From: Caldifarciminota bacterium
Lineage (GTDB): Bacteria > Hydrothermota > UBA3073 > JACQXS01 > JAGMCI01
Length of the DNA: 43,673 bases
Direction: 5' to 3'
Assembly: GCA_023129325.1 (NCBI GenBank)
Contig: JAGMCI010000046.1
Span: 1-43,673 of the forward strand
Below are positions 1-7,076 of the stretch, in pieces (position 1 is the first letter of the stretch; each line of letters starts with the position of its first letter). The notes beneath the pieces are model-generated. The model did no database searches and was not told the DNA's origin. It saw only the letters and a list, made by a program, of their open reading frames with translations. A program made the translations under genes and the position numbers.

Positions 1-150
1 GGAAGTGAGAAGTGAGAAGTGGGAATGTATGGACAAGTCTGCCTGAAAGGTCATAGATACAGATAGTAGGCAGTAGGGAGTAGTCAGCAGGTAGTTCTTT
101 GCCATTTTCTCCATACTGCTTACTGCTTACTGCATACTGTATTACTGTTT
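1..150. repeat. Two repeat stretches splitting a sorting domain
   Basis: GAAGTGAGAAGTGAGAAGTG at the left edge, and TAGGCAGTAGGGAGTAGTCA... with CTTACTGCTTACTGCATACT at 66-139. Both are translated in frame on the minus strand, on either side of 'CIYDLSGRLVHTF'. Confidence 0.7.
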
Positions 151-2164
151 TTCCAATAAATGGATTCGGTGCTACTTTGAGCCAGGCTTTACAAGGTTTA
201 GTAATTTCCTCAACTCCTACAGAGGTGAGTTTTATTTTCGCATAATGAGCAGGATTAGTGTAATTTGTTAAAGGCACGGATTGGAGCCACCAACCTATAT
301 ATTCATTTTTTCCACCAAAGGCGGATGTGCCTCCGGCACAAGAGACAACATAAATAAAGCATCCTAATGATTCTCCATAGTTAATTTCATAAGGTTCTTG
401 CCCTATCGGAATAGCAATTTCTGCCTCTTGAATATTTATAGATTTAAGTGACTCGGGAAGCGAATATACTAACCCAGGCCCAGGGCAAAACATATCTATA
501 AACAAAAAGGTATCTTGGGTTATCCAGTAAAACCCCTCATTTAATGCCCATTCTCCATCCCCAGAATCATCAATATATATTACTATTCTCTCAATAGAAG
601 TGGGAAGTGGGAAGTGGCCCCGTTCCGAAGAAGTCCGAAACGGGATTCCTTCGGAAGAAGTGGGAAGTGAGGTTGTGTCTATTTTGCAAGCAATATAAAA
701 GTTAAATGAATCGTTCATAAAATAAAGATTACAGGCATCAATAGGATTGGGAGTATCTACTCCCCCTACATCTGAGCCGTCTATTATTTTAGCATCTTTC
801 CATTCAATGCTATCTATTATACCATCTATCACAGGCGCACTATCCGTAGATTTAGATACAAATGATTTTACTAATGGAAAAGCAAGAAATGTAAATTCAA
901 GGGTATCATTAGTTTTATCTTCATCTTCAGGTAAGGCAGTATAGACCTGCAGTGTGCATCTCACACCCTTTTCTGGAGTATTTAGAGGTTTAAAATCAAC
1001 TTTTAAAGTTGTTTCAGGCATAATAGATGATATGACTTTTTGGTCTTGATATATGCCTTTTATAGTGCAACAAACAGTAAAATTGTTTTCCTCATATATA
1101 CCCAGGTTTCTAATTTCAACCTGAAGGGGAATTGTTGTTTCAGGAGGGACCAATTTTTGTAAATTTATTGAAACTGGCATAACATCGTGAGGTGGTTTTT
1201 CTCTGAGCCTGATTTCGTCTATAAACCAGCCCAGATATTCATTTGGTCCTGGGTCAGAGCCGAAGCACCATCTAATTTTTAACGAATCACACTTAGGGAG
1301 TGAGAATCTTATCTTTTTCCAACCAAGAGAACTGCCAGAGAATGCATTTTCTTCTCCAATGCCTGCAGTATTGTCCACAAGTTTTGTATCATATCCTCCG
1401 ACAGGAGTAATTAAAGTCCAATTAATAGTGTCTTGGGATATTTTCACATTCCCACCATCCATTTCATATTCGGTTTGGTAAAAATGATAAAAAGTGAGAG
1501 TGGGGTCAAGAAAGCCGTAATCTTTAATCCAGGGAGATTCAAGTTGAAGATAAGTATTACTGGGATACAAAGTATCTAATCTTGTTCCCATGCAATTATT
1601 TTTCCAGCCTGAAATAATAGATGGAACTCCCCATTCCCAGTCTCCAGTATATCCTGAATCAGAGAAAACAAAATCTTCATAATACCCTTCCTCTTCTTTA
1701 ATTATCAATCTTATAAGCCAGTTATAATTAAGTGTTTTTTTCCAGCCAGAAGAATTTGAATAATACCAAGACTCACCCGAAGGATTATTTGTATCTCCAC
1801 CGACTGCTGGATAACCTGCCATATTAAGGACAAACCAGAACGGTTGTGTATTTTTAATTTCTATTTCAAATGGAGTAAGTGCCCACTCTTTGTATCTTGA
1901 GTAAACCGTATCAAGCTCCAGCCAAGGAGTTGTAATATTTGGCATACCTCCCTCATCATAACATAAACTTCCCCCTTTGAAACCAGATGGGCCATCTGCC
2001 AATACAAGCACACCCAGAACTTTATACAGAGGATAAGGAGGCAAAAATCTTACGGCAAACTTATCATTCTTATATTCTCCTACTGTGTAAAACCCATCAG
2101 CTATTCCATCGTCATAATAAAGAGTATCAGAGGCGACTACAAAAAGTAAAATTAATCCAATCAT
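1..2164 (-). CDS. Exported multidomain protein with C-terminal sorting domain (3' end beyond window)
   Basis: The minus strand is open from an ATG at 2164 to the left edge (about 721 codons), so the gene is partial at its C-terminus. The ATG overlaps the birA stop as ATGA, suggesting translational coupling. A short signal peptide (MIGLILLFVVAS) is followed by 'DTLYYDDG'. The middle holds a region like those after M6/immune-inhibitor-A peptidases (ends 'YLGWFIDEIRL'), then a CARDB-like stretch ('IPLQVEIRNLGIYEENN') and a CBM9/DOMON-like stretch ('APVIDGIIDSIEWKDA'). Near the left edge lies a sorting domain: 'VAPNPFIGKTVIQYAV', then 'CIYDLSGRLVHTF'. These two halves are normally close together but are here separated by about 23 repeat-encoded residues. 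Further in-frame repeat inserts lie at 594-675 and 311-340. No catalytic motif was recognised; a surface or secreted protein is the inference. Confidence 0.8.
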   Translation of the reverse strand, partial: MIGLILLFVVASDTLYYDDGIADGFYTVGEYKNDKFAVRFLPPYPLYKVLGVLVLADGPSGFKGGSLCYDEGGMPNITTPWLELDTVYSRYKEWALTPFEIEIKNTQPFWFVLNMAGYPAVGGDTNNPSGESWYYSNSSGWKKTLNYNWLIRLIIKEEEGYYEDFVFSDSGYTGDWEWGVPSIISGWKNNCMGTRLDTLYPSNTYLQLESPWIKDYGFLDPTLTFYHFYQTEYEMDGGNVKISQDTINWTLITPVGGYDTKLVDNTAGIGEENAFSGSSLGWKKIRFSLPKCDSLKIRWCFGSDPGPNEYLGWFIDEIRLREKPPHDVMPVSINLQKLVPPETTIPLQVEIRNLGIYEENNFTVCCTIKGIYQDQKVISSIMPETTLKVDFKPLNTPEKGVRCTLQVYTALPEDEDKTNDTLEFTFLAFPLVKSFVSKSTDSAPVIDGIIDSIEWKDAKIIDGSDVGGVDTPNPIDACNLYFMNDSFNFYIACKIDTTSLPTSSEGIPFRTSSERGHFPLPTSIERIVIYIDDSGDGEWALNEGFYWITQDTFLFIDMFCPGPGLVYSLPESLKSINIQEAEIAIPIGQEPYEINYGESLGCFIYVVSCAGGTSAFGGKNEYIGWWLQSVPLTNYTNPAHYAKIKLTSVGVEEITKPCKAWLKVAPNPFIGKTVIQYAVSSKQYGENGKELPADYSLLPTICIYDLSGRLVHTFPLLTSHF
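311..340. repeat. 30-bp double palindrome inside first gene
   Basis: TCCACCAAAGGCGGA joined to TGTGCCTCCGGCACA on the plus strand; the coding (minus) strand encodes CAGGTSAFGG in frame. Confidence 0.88.
594..675. repeat. 40-bp module flanked by AGTGGGA repeats inside first gene
   Basis: The module at 618-657 (CCCCGTTCCGAAGAAGTCCG and onward) has a relative at 40241-40280. It is bordered on both sides by GAAGTGGGAAGTGG-type repeats. The coding strand stays open: 'SLPTSSEGIPFRTSSERGHF' then PLPTS. Confidence 0.8.
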
Positions 2165-2862
2165 CTTATAAATTTGACTTCTGATGGAGTAAGCTTACTT
2201 ATTATACCACTTGGCTCTCGGAATAACAGTCCTCCATCGGCTTCAATATCCCAGAATTCTCCAACTTTTAGACCATCCTTTACCCTTACTGTCACTCTTT
2301 CGCCAAGCAAAAGGAGTTCTCCCCTTATTTTATCCAGAATTTTATTATCCTTAAGATTGGTTTCAAAATTTTGTATAAATTCATCTAAAAAGTCTTCAAT
2401 TGGGAGAATATGCTTGAATTCTATTCTTAAGCTTGTGCCATTTGAAAGTTCTTCCGAGAAGCTCTCTTGATTTACATTAACTCCCACACCAATTACTAAT
2501 TTTCCTTTTTCGTTTTCAGTAAGTATTCCACCTATCTTTTTATTTCTTACCAATATATCATTGGGCCATCTTATCCCAGCACGAAGGGGGGTAAGTTCTT
2601 TAATCGTTTGCACTACACTAAATGCAGCCCTTAATGATGGAAGAGGAATTTTGGGCACAACAAGACTGCACCAAAATCCTCCTTTAGGCGACCACCATCC
2701 TCTACCCCATCTTCCTTTACCTTGAGTTTGTTCATTGGCAAGAACAAGGAAGTAATCTGGGACACCATCTCGTCGCAGCAGCTCCCTGGCAGTCTCATTT
2801 GTAGAACTTAATTTTTCATACTCATAAACCTTTTTAAAAAGCTTTGAAGTAAGTTCATACAT
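2161..2862 (-). CDS. birA: Biotin--[acetyl-CoA-carboxylase] ligase, catalytic type without HTH
   Basis: This 233-residue protein would activate biotin with ATP and transfer it to the lysine of biotin carboxyl carrier proteins. Visible family motifs are SSTNETA (about 19-25), the biotinyl-AMP loop GKGRWGRGWWSPKG (48-61), WPND (99-102) and KIGGIL (109-114). The N-terminal DNA-binding domain of bifunctional BirA is missing, so it should not act as a repressor. A C-terminal SH3-like segment is present ('LLLGERVTVRVKDG...GEFWDIEADGGLLF'). It is the fourth gene of the tpiA-secG-rplU-birA run. The 26-bp gap to rplU is mostly a palindromic module (2871-2889), leaving no clear Shine-Dalgarno sequence. 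Its TGA overlaps the ATG of the next gene. Confidence 0.95.
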   Translation of the reverse strand: MYELTSKLFKKVYEYEKLSSTNETARELLRRDGVPDYFLVLANEQTQGKGRWGRGWWSPKGGFWCSLVVPKIPLPSLRAAFSVVQTIKELTPLRAGIRWPNDILVRNKKIGGILTENEKGKLVIGVGVNVNQESFSEELSNGTSLRIEFKHILPIEDFLDEFIQNFETNLKDNKILDKIRGELLLLGERVTVRVKDGLKVGEFWDIEADGGLLFREPSGIISKLTPSEVKFIR

Positions 2863-2870
2863 TGTTTGGC

Positions 2871-2889
2871 AATCCGCCTCAGGCGGATT
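2871..2889. repeat. 15-bp palindromic module between rplU and birA
   Basis: AATCCGCCTCAGGCGGATT lies in the 26-bp gap, abutting the rplU stop, where a birA Shine-Dalgarno sequence would be expected. Confidence 0.85.
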
Positions 2890-3458
2890 TAAATTTCTTT
2901 TTTCTTTGCAGATGCAGGTTTTTTTGGTGCAGACTTTCTGGTCGCAGATTTCTTAACAGGGGACTTTTTAGGGACAACTTTTTTTGATGTGGGTTTCTTA
3001 GCAATAGTTTTTTTAACAGCAGACTTTTTGAGCGTAACCTTTTTAGGCACGGGTTTCTTAACAGGGGGTTTTTTTAGTGTAACCTTTTTAGTCAGAGGCT
3101 TTTTTGCTTTTATCTTGACTTCAGGGGCTTTTTTTGCTGGTTTTTCTTCAACTTTGGTTATTTTCTCAATAAGAATTTCTGTATATAACTGACGATGTCC
3201 CTTCTTTCGGCGGTATCGCTTTTTGGATTTATACTTATAGATTATTATTTTGGGTGCTTTGCCAAAACCGAGAATTTTGGTTTCGCAGGTATAATCTTTT
3301 ACATAAGGTTCTCCAATTATATTCTTGCCTTGCTCAATTAGCATTAAAATTGGAAAATTAACCTTATCTCCTTCTTTGCCAGGTAGTTTCGGGACTTTTA
3401 AAGTGTCTTTCTCTTTTACTTTATATTGAAAGCCTGCAATTGCCACAATTGCTTCCAT
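2889..3458 (-). CDS. rplU: 50S ribosomal protein L21 with long Lys/Pro-rich C-terminal extension
   Basis: Residues 1-103 are an ordinary L21, a 23S rRNA-binding protein of the large subunit, with the typical block 'KSKKRYRRKKGHRQLYTEI' at about 78-96. Residues 104-189 form a low-complexity histone-H1-like tail of KKxVxKKxPVKK repeats, nearly doubling the usual ~103-residue length. The ATG directly follows the secG stop (GAA TAA ATG); the Shine-Dalgarno GAAGGAG lies in the last secG codons. rpmA (L27), the usual neighbour of rplU, is absent here; birA follows. The tail is probably disordered and nucleic-acid binding, which is inference from composition. Confidence 0.95.
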   Translation of the reverse strand: MEAIVAIAGFQYKVKEKDTLKVPKLPGKEGDKVNFPILMLIEQGKNIIGEPYVKDYTCETKILGFGKAPKIIIYKYKSKKRYRRKKGHRQLYTEILIEKITKVEEKPAKKAPEVKIKAKKPLTKKVTLKKPPVKKPVPKKVTLKKSAVKKTIAKKPTSKKVVPKKSPVKKSATRKSAPKKPASAKKKEI

Positions 3459-3773
3459 TTATTCTCCTTCAAATGGCTGTTCGTAAGGCATAGTTGGGGG
3501 TGTCATTTCTCCCTTTTTAATTGCTTTTTCTATAGCAGATTCTGGTCTGCGTATCCTGCCCGACATCCAGGCAAGACCAACAGAAGTGATAACAAATATT
3601 GTAAAAAGAACAATAGTAACTTTTGTCAGGAAGGGAGCAGCTCCCCTACCACCAAATACTGATTGTCCACCACCAAATACACTTGAAAGTCCACCTTGCC
3701 TTTGTTGCATTAAAATGAGGACAATTAACAAAAGGGCAGAAAATATATGAATACCAAGAATAAATCCACGCAT
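3459..3773 (-). CDS. secG: Preprotein translocase subunit SecG
   Basis: SecG is the small inner-membrane partner of SecYE that assists preprotein export. The 104-residue protein shows the family layout: a first membrane helix (about 4-21, 'FILGIHIFSALLLIVLILMQ'), the loop 'QQRQGGLSSVFGGGQSVFGGRGA' with the characteristic GG...FGG motif, and a second helix (about 49-68). It starts one base after the tpiA stop, with AGGAGG inside the last tpiA codons, and ends directly against rplU, so it is part of one transcript. The tpiA-secG order is common in bacteria. The charged tail 'RRPESAIEKAIKKGEMTPP' is unremarkable. Confidence 0.95.
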   Translation of the reverse strand: MRGFILGIHIFSALLLIVLILMQQRQGGLSSVFGGGQSVFGGRGAAPFLTKVTIVLFTIFVITSVGLAWMSGRIRRPESAIEKAIKKGEMTPPTMPYEQPFEGE

Positions 3774-3774
3774 C

Positions 3775-4536
3775 TTATCCTCCTGATGTTTTTTTGACTA
3801 TATCTATAAATGATTTTGGATTTAGACTTGCTCCTCCAACGAGAGCACCGTCTATATCAAGCTCCTGAATAAGCCCATCTATATTTTCAGGCTTCACACT
3901 ACCACCGTAAAGTATTTGGAAATTATCTGCTGTTTGAGAACCATATTCTTTTTGAACTAACCCTCGTATAAACTTATGAATTTGTTCTGCAATCTCAGGA
4001 GTTGCTGTTTGTCCAGTTCCAATTGCCCATATTGGCTCATAAGCTATAGTTGTCCTTGAAGCCTGAACTGAATCTAAGTCCATAAAGCCATGATTAAATT
4101 GGTGTTCAATTACTTTTTGGGTTTCTCCTTTTTCTCTTTGTTCTAAGGTCTCTCCAAGACAAACAATGGGTGTGAGTTTCCATTCAAGTGCTGTCTTAAT
4201 CTTACGATTTATAAGTTCATCTGTTTCATTAAAGTATTTCCGACGCTCAGAGTGTCCAATAATTATATATTTACAGCCAATATCTACAATAAAAGCTGGA
4301 GAGGTTTCACCAGTGTAAGCACCTTTAGACTCATACCACATATTTTGGGCTCCAAGGGCAATATTTGAATCCTTTATTACCTCATAAACTGGATAAAGGG
4401 CTGTAAATGGAGGGAAGAGGGCAATATCTACTTTATCAATTTCATTAAGTTCGGTTTTTATTTCTTCTGCCAACTCTTTTGCTTCTTCAATTGTTTTATT
4501 CATTTTCCAGTTTCCAGCAATAAATTTGCGTCTCAT
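3775..4536 (-). CDS. tpiA: Triosephosphate isomerase
   Basis: This glycolytic enzyme interconverts dihydroxyacetone phosphate and glyceraldehyde 3-phosphate. Its 253 residues match the usual TIM-barrel length. Catalytic landmarks are Lys11 in GNWKMN, His95 in IIGHSERR, Glu167 in AYEPIWAIGTG (loop 6 follows) and the phosphate-binding YGGSVKPEN at about 210-218. It is first in the tpiA-secG-rplU-birA operon. A consensus promoter ends only 7 nt before the ATG and there is no Shine-Dalgarno sequence, so the mRNA is predicted to be leaderless. Confidence 0.98.
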   Translation of the reverse strand: MRRKFIAGNWKMNKTIEEAKELAEEIKTELNEIDKVDIALFPPFTALYPVYEVIKDSNIALGAQNMWYESKGAYTGETSPAFIVDIGCKYIIIGHSERRKYFNETDELINRKIKTALEWKLTPIVCLGETLEQREKGETQKVIEHQFNHGFMDLDSVQASRTTIAYEPIWAIGTGQTATPEIAEQIHKFIRGLVQKEYGSQTADNFQILYGGSVKPENIDGLIQELDIDGALVGGASLNPKSFIDIVKKTSGG

Positions 4537-4543
4537 TTTTAAA

Positions 4544-4572
4544 ACTATATCTCAAAAATTAAAAATTGTCAA
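4544..4572 (-). promoter_or_regulatory. Promoter of tpiA operon (leaderless architecture)
   Basis: On the minus strand TTGACA (4572-4567), a 17-nt spacer and TATAGT (4549-4544) form a near-consensus sigma-70 promoter. Only 7 nt (4543-4537) separate the -10 box from the tpiA ATG, so transcription should begin at or next to the start codon. Confidence 0.8.
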
Positions 4573-4581
4573 GTAAAAAAC

Positions 4582-4610
4582 TTGACAAACTCAAAACTTT
4601 ATAGTATAAA
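4582..4610 (+). promoter_or_regulatory. Promoter for leader ORF and outer-membrane gene
   Basis: TTGACA (4582-4587), a 17-nt spacer and TATAAA (4605-4610). It is divergent from the tpiA promoter; the two -35 boxes are 9 bp apart. The 5' leader would be about 33 nt before the 4650 ORF. Confidence 0.75.
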
Positions 4611-4649
4611 ACTTTAAAGTTAAATAATCTTTTTCAGGAGGTGATGCTT

Positions 4650-4763
4650 ATGAAGAAATTATTTTCTTTCTCGTTATATGGAAGGACGGGAAGGAAGAAA
4701 CCAATAAGTCTTCCACAAGGAGTAATCAAATTTTTATTATCCAAACTATGGAGGGAAGGATGA
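4650..4763 (+). CDS. Short upstream ORF (37 aa) coupled to outer-membrane gene
   Basis: This ORF begins at an ATG preceded by a strong AGGAGGTGAT Shine-Dalgarno sequence (4636-4645). It encodes MKKLFSFSLYGRTGRKKPIS... and ends with 'LWREG'. Its TGA (4761-4763) overlaps the next gene's ATG (4760) as ATGA, so the two are likely translationally coupled. The N-terminus looks like a truncated signal peptide and the rest is basic. No family was recognised. It may be a leader peptide or the remnant of an older gene start; both are inference. Confidence 0.5.
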   Translation: MKKLFSFSLYGRTGRKKPISLPQGVIKFLLSKLWREG

Positions 4764-5335
4764 AAAAGTTAATAGCTATTTTAGCGATAGTAGTAATAGC
4801 CACTTCTCCTACTTTTGCTGGAATGGGGATTGGTGGTTTTGGCAACTTCTCAATGCCATTTGGCGACTTTAAAGAGGCTTCTGATATGGGGCTTGGTGGT
4901 GGTGCCAAGTTTTGCTATGGAGTAATGCCAGGTATGGATGTTGAGGTTGCAGCTGGTTATCTTATGTTTTCGGGAAAAACAATAGATATGGGAATATTGG
5001 GGAAATGGACGACTGATTATAGTTTTATCCCTATCACTGCAGGTATTAATTATTGTTTCTTAACTGAGCCAGTTAAAGTTTATGTGGCTGCCGGTGGCGG
5101 ATTTTATATGTGTTCTTTCAAGGGAACTGTTAAAGTTGGTGGAAGCTCTTCAAGCACTACTACAAGCGAGAGTAAATTGGGTTTCGCTACTGGTCTTGGG
5201 ATGGAGTATCCAATCAGTGAGACAATGAGTTTTGACTTGAATGCTAAATACAATCATATACTCACTACTGACGCTCTTCAATTCTTTGGCATTAATGCTG
5301 GTATAATCTACTATTTTGGAGTGCAAAATCGGTGA
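4760..5335 (+). CDS. Small outer-membrane beta-barrel protein (OmpX/porin-like)
   Basis: The start at 4760 is chosen because GGAGGG lies just upstream and the protein then begins with a clean signal peptide, MKKLIAILAIVVIATSPTFA followed by GMGIGG. The mature part (about 170 residues) has alternating hydrophobic, Gly- and aromatic-rich beta-strands typical of an 8-stranded barrel, for example 'PVKVYVAAGGGFYMCSF'. It also has a Ser/Thr loop (GGSSSSTTTSES). The final strand should end at 'GIIYYF', the usual C-terminal Phe barrel signature. Instead the reading frame runs into a palindromic module that adds GVQNR and provides the stop codon. Function beyond an envelope location is unknown. Confidence 0.75.
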   Translation: MKKLIAILAIVVIATSPTFAGMGIGGFGNFSMPFGDFKEASDMGLGGGAKFCYGVMPGMDVEVAAGYLMFSGKTIDMGILGKWTTDYSFIPITAGINYCFLTEPVKVYVAAGGGFYMCSFKGTVKVGGSSSSTTTSESKLGFATGLGMEYPISETMSFDLNAKYNHILTTDALQFFGINAGIIYYFGVQNR

Positions 5336-5368
5336 TTTTGCATGCAACAACATCGTTGTTGCACTCCA
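5317..5368. repeat. Two tandem 21-bp palindromes inside outer TGGAG/CTCCA arms
   Basis: TGCAAAATC-GGT-GATTTTGCA (5322-5342) is followed directly by TGCAACAAC-ATC-GTTGTTGCA (5343-5363). Each has 9-bp stems and a 3-nt loop. TGGAG (5317-5321) and CTCCA (5364-5368) flank the pair as outer arms. The first module contains the stop codon of the barrel gene. Relatives occur at 18104-18204 and 40357-40377. Confidence 0.85.
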
Positions 5369-5395
5369 TAGAAATTTGTGGCTACAGTTTTTTCC

Positions 5396-5424
5396 TTGAC
5401 AATAAAGATAATAAATAATATACT
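5396..5424 (+). promoter_or_regulatory. Promoter with -10 seven bases before ATG
   Basis: TTGACA (5396-5401), a 17-nt spacer and TATACT (5419-5424); the ATG at 5432 lies 7 nt further on and has no Shine-Dalgarno sequence. This decides the start of the downstream gene and predicts a leaderless mRNA. Confidence 0.75.
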
Positions 5425-5431
5425 TAACAAG

Positions 5432-6070
5432 ATGTTTAAAAGAATTAGAAACAGTTTGCGATTTGTAGCTTTAATGATAATTGTCTTATCAGGCACTTCT
5501 TACGCCCAGCAATTAGAGATTGGAATCAAACCCCTCTTCAGACTGGCCATGACTACTGAATCTAATGGATGCATGGAGACGACAAGCGAGACGTGGGTTG
5601 GCGGACTTGGCACTTTAGAGTACGATTTCTTCAGAACATTAGGCATAGAAATAGATGCTGGCTATTACTATAGTCTTGGTGGGAAGAAGGAGGGTATAAT
5701 AGAATCAATAGAGTTTAAGACTGATATTATTCCAATTTATATCCTCTTAAAGTACTATTTCCCTTTACCTGAGTGGTCAAAGATTCATCTCTATTTAAGT
5801 AGTGGAGGGGCAGTTTTCTTAAAGACATATAGTGAAAAGAGAAATAACAAGTATGAAAAATATTCCACCATAACTTTAATTTCTTTTCCAAATCCTCTAT
5901 TATCTTTTGGTCTTGACTATAATATATTTGAAACTATAAAAGTTGGCCTCGTTATTGACCTCAGTTTTATTTCTTCTTCCAAGAGCATTGAGGGGAAAGG
6001 CAACCAAAATTTGATGGACATAATTTTGAGTGGAGGAGTTGCCATTAAGTATTGTTTTGACCTCCGATAA
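5432..6070 (+). CDS. Outer-membrane beta-barrel-like protein, unknown function
   Basis: A longer reading from 5378 is possible but would contain the promoter. The ATG at 5432 gives a textbook signal peptide, MFKRIRNSLRFVALMIIVLS then GTSYA, with likely cleavage before QQLEIGIKP. The 212-residue product has alternating strands such as 'LGIEIDAGYYYSLGG' and 'IPIYILLKYYFPLP', as in the OmpA/OmpX-like barrel superfamily. It resembles the preceding 4760 gene in type but is not an obvious duplicate. The end 'GVAIKYCFDLR' lacks a terminal aromatic residue. Function unknown. Confidence 0.65.
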   Translation: MFKRIRNSLRFVALMIIVLSGTSYAQQLEIGIKPLFRLAMTTESNGCMETTSETWVGGLGTLEYDFFRTLGIEIDAGYYYSLGGKKEGIIESIEFKTDIIPIYILLKYYFPLPEWSKIHLYLSSGGAVFLKTYSEKRNNKYEKYSTITLISFPNPLLSFGLDYNIFETIKVGLVIDLSFISSSKSIEGKGNQNLMDIILSGGVAIKYCFDLR

Positions 6071-6091
6071 GCCCCAAAAATCTGTATAATC

Positions 6092-6116
6092 CCCCGCACA
6101 TAACTTATATGCGGGG
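6092..6116. repeat. Palindromic module, CCCGCAC family
   Basis: CCCCGCACATAACTTATATGCGGGG has imperfect arms of about 11 bp and lies between the 5432 gene and the ParB-like gene. Relatives are at 8313-8336, 18113-18138, 33741-33766 and (variant CCCAGCAC) 40523-40547. It has no T-run, so it is not called a terminator. Confidence 0.75.
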
Positions 6117-6135
6117 CAGGTGTGGCTACTTTTTC

Positions 6136-6164
6136 TTGACATTGTTAGCAATGAAGAGTATAAT
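6136..6164 (+). promoter_or_regulatory. Consensus promoter of parB-like gene (leaderless)
   Basis: TTGACA (6136-6141), a 17-nt spacer and TATAAT (6159-6164): perfect hexamers at ideal spacing. The GTG at 6171 is 6 nt downstream, at the expected transcription start. Confidence 0.8.
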
Positions 6165-6170
6165 TATTTT

Positions 6171-7076
6171 GTGCTTAAGGTAATAAACCTGAATGATATA
6201 GATTTTGATGATAAAAAGTTTGTTATCACCTATGCCGAGCATCTGGAATCTCTGGTCAATTCAATTAAAAAAGTCGGACTTGTAAATCCACCTTTGGTAA
6301 AGAAAGTGAATGGAAGGTATAAGATTATATCTGGTTATAAAAGATTAAAGGCTTGTAAGCAGATTGGTATTTATAAAATTAAAGTCCAATTAATAGAAAA
6401 GGGAGCTTTGGAATGTTTCCTCTTAAATCTTTATGAAAATTTAGGCACCCGAAAGTTAAATGAGATTGAGAAATCTATTGTCTTATGTAAACTAATTGAA
6501 TTTGGAGTGAGTAAAGCTAAAGTGATAGCTCAATTCCTTCCTTTATTTGATTTATCTCCACATATAAAGATTTTAAATAATTATCTAAAACTGGCAACCC
6601 TTGGGGATGAAATAAAACTTCAGATTGCAGAAAGGAAAATAACAGTTAGTAATGCCCTGAGACTTCTGAGATTTAAGAAAGAAGAGAGAAATATGGTTTT
6701 TAATCTCATTCAGGACTTAAATTTTAATATAAATAAGCAAAAAGAATTTATGACTCTTTTGCACGAAATATCCTCAAGAGAAAGAGTATCAGTTAGTTCA
6801 ATTTTAATTGAACCTGTGATTTTAAATATTTTAGGTAACGAAAAACTTAATCTTTCTCAGAAGGGCGATAGAATATTTTTTTATTTAAGGAGACGCCGTT
6901 TTCCGAGTTTAGCTTTATTTGAAGATAAGTTCAAGGATTTAAAGAAGGAATTAAAGTTAGCTCCAGAGATGGTTCTCAGGCATTCACCTTATTTTGAGGG
7001 AGAAGATTATAAATTAGAAATCAAATTTAAGAATGTAAAAGAACTCAAGGAGCTAATTTATAAATTTAGAAAATGA
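6171..7076 (+). CDS. Divergent ParB/Spo0J-family protein
   Basis: The GTG at 6171 is preferred over 6120 because the promoter lies between them. The 301-residue product begins VLKVINLNDIDF and shows the ParB N-domain pattern: 'LVNSIKKVGLVNPPLVKKVNGRYKIISGYKRLKA', then 'YENLGTRKLNEIEKSIVLCKL', and a helical region 'NNYLKLATLGDEIKLQIAERKITVSNALRLL' matching the ParB HTH segment. The usual GERRxRA CTP-binding motif reads GYKRLKA, so CTP binding or hydrolysis may be altered (inference). It is not next to parA, which is 26 kb away. Its last codons overlap the next gene (ATGA). It could be the chromosomal ParB of this lineage or an unrelated ParB-like regulator. Confidence 0.75.
   Translation: MLKVINLNDIDFDDKKFVITYAEHLESLVNSIKKVGLVNPPLVKKVNGRYKIISGYKRLKACKQIGIYKIKVQLIEKGALECFLLNLYENLGTRKLNEIEKSIVLCKLIEFGVSKAKVIAQFLPLFDLSPHIKILNNYLKLATLGDEIKLQIAERKITVSNALRLLRFKKEERNMVFNLIQDLNFNINKQKEFMTLLHEISSRERVSVSSILIEPVILNILGNEKLNLSQKGDRIFFYLRRRRFPSLALFEDKFKDLKKELKLAPEMVLRHSPYFEGEDYKLEIKFKNVKELKELIYKFRK

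Noticed and set aside
747-2184. Plus-strand short open frames in the first 2.2 kb
   Set aside because: They are shadows of the continuous minus-strand coding frame that runs off the left edge.
2889-3200. Low-complexity Lys tail of L21 as a frameshift artefact
   Set aside because: The frame is the same as the ribosomal core, uses varied codons and ends at a normal stop before birA.
5378-5431. Upstream start for the 5432 gene
   Set aside because: It would translate a consensus promoter and place 18 residues before a clean signal peptide.
6120-6170. GTG at 6120 as start of the ParB-like gene
   Set aside because: A perfect sigma-70 promoter lies at 6136-6164 inside that stretch.
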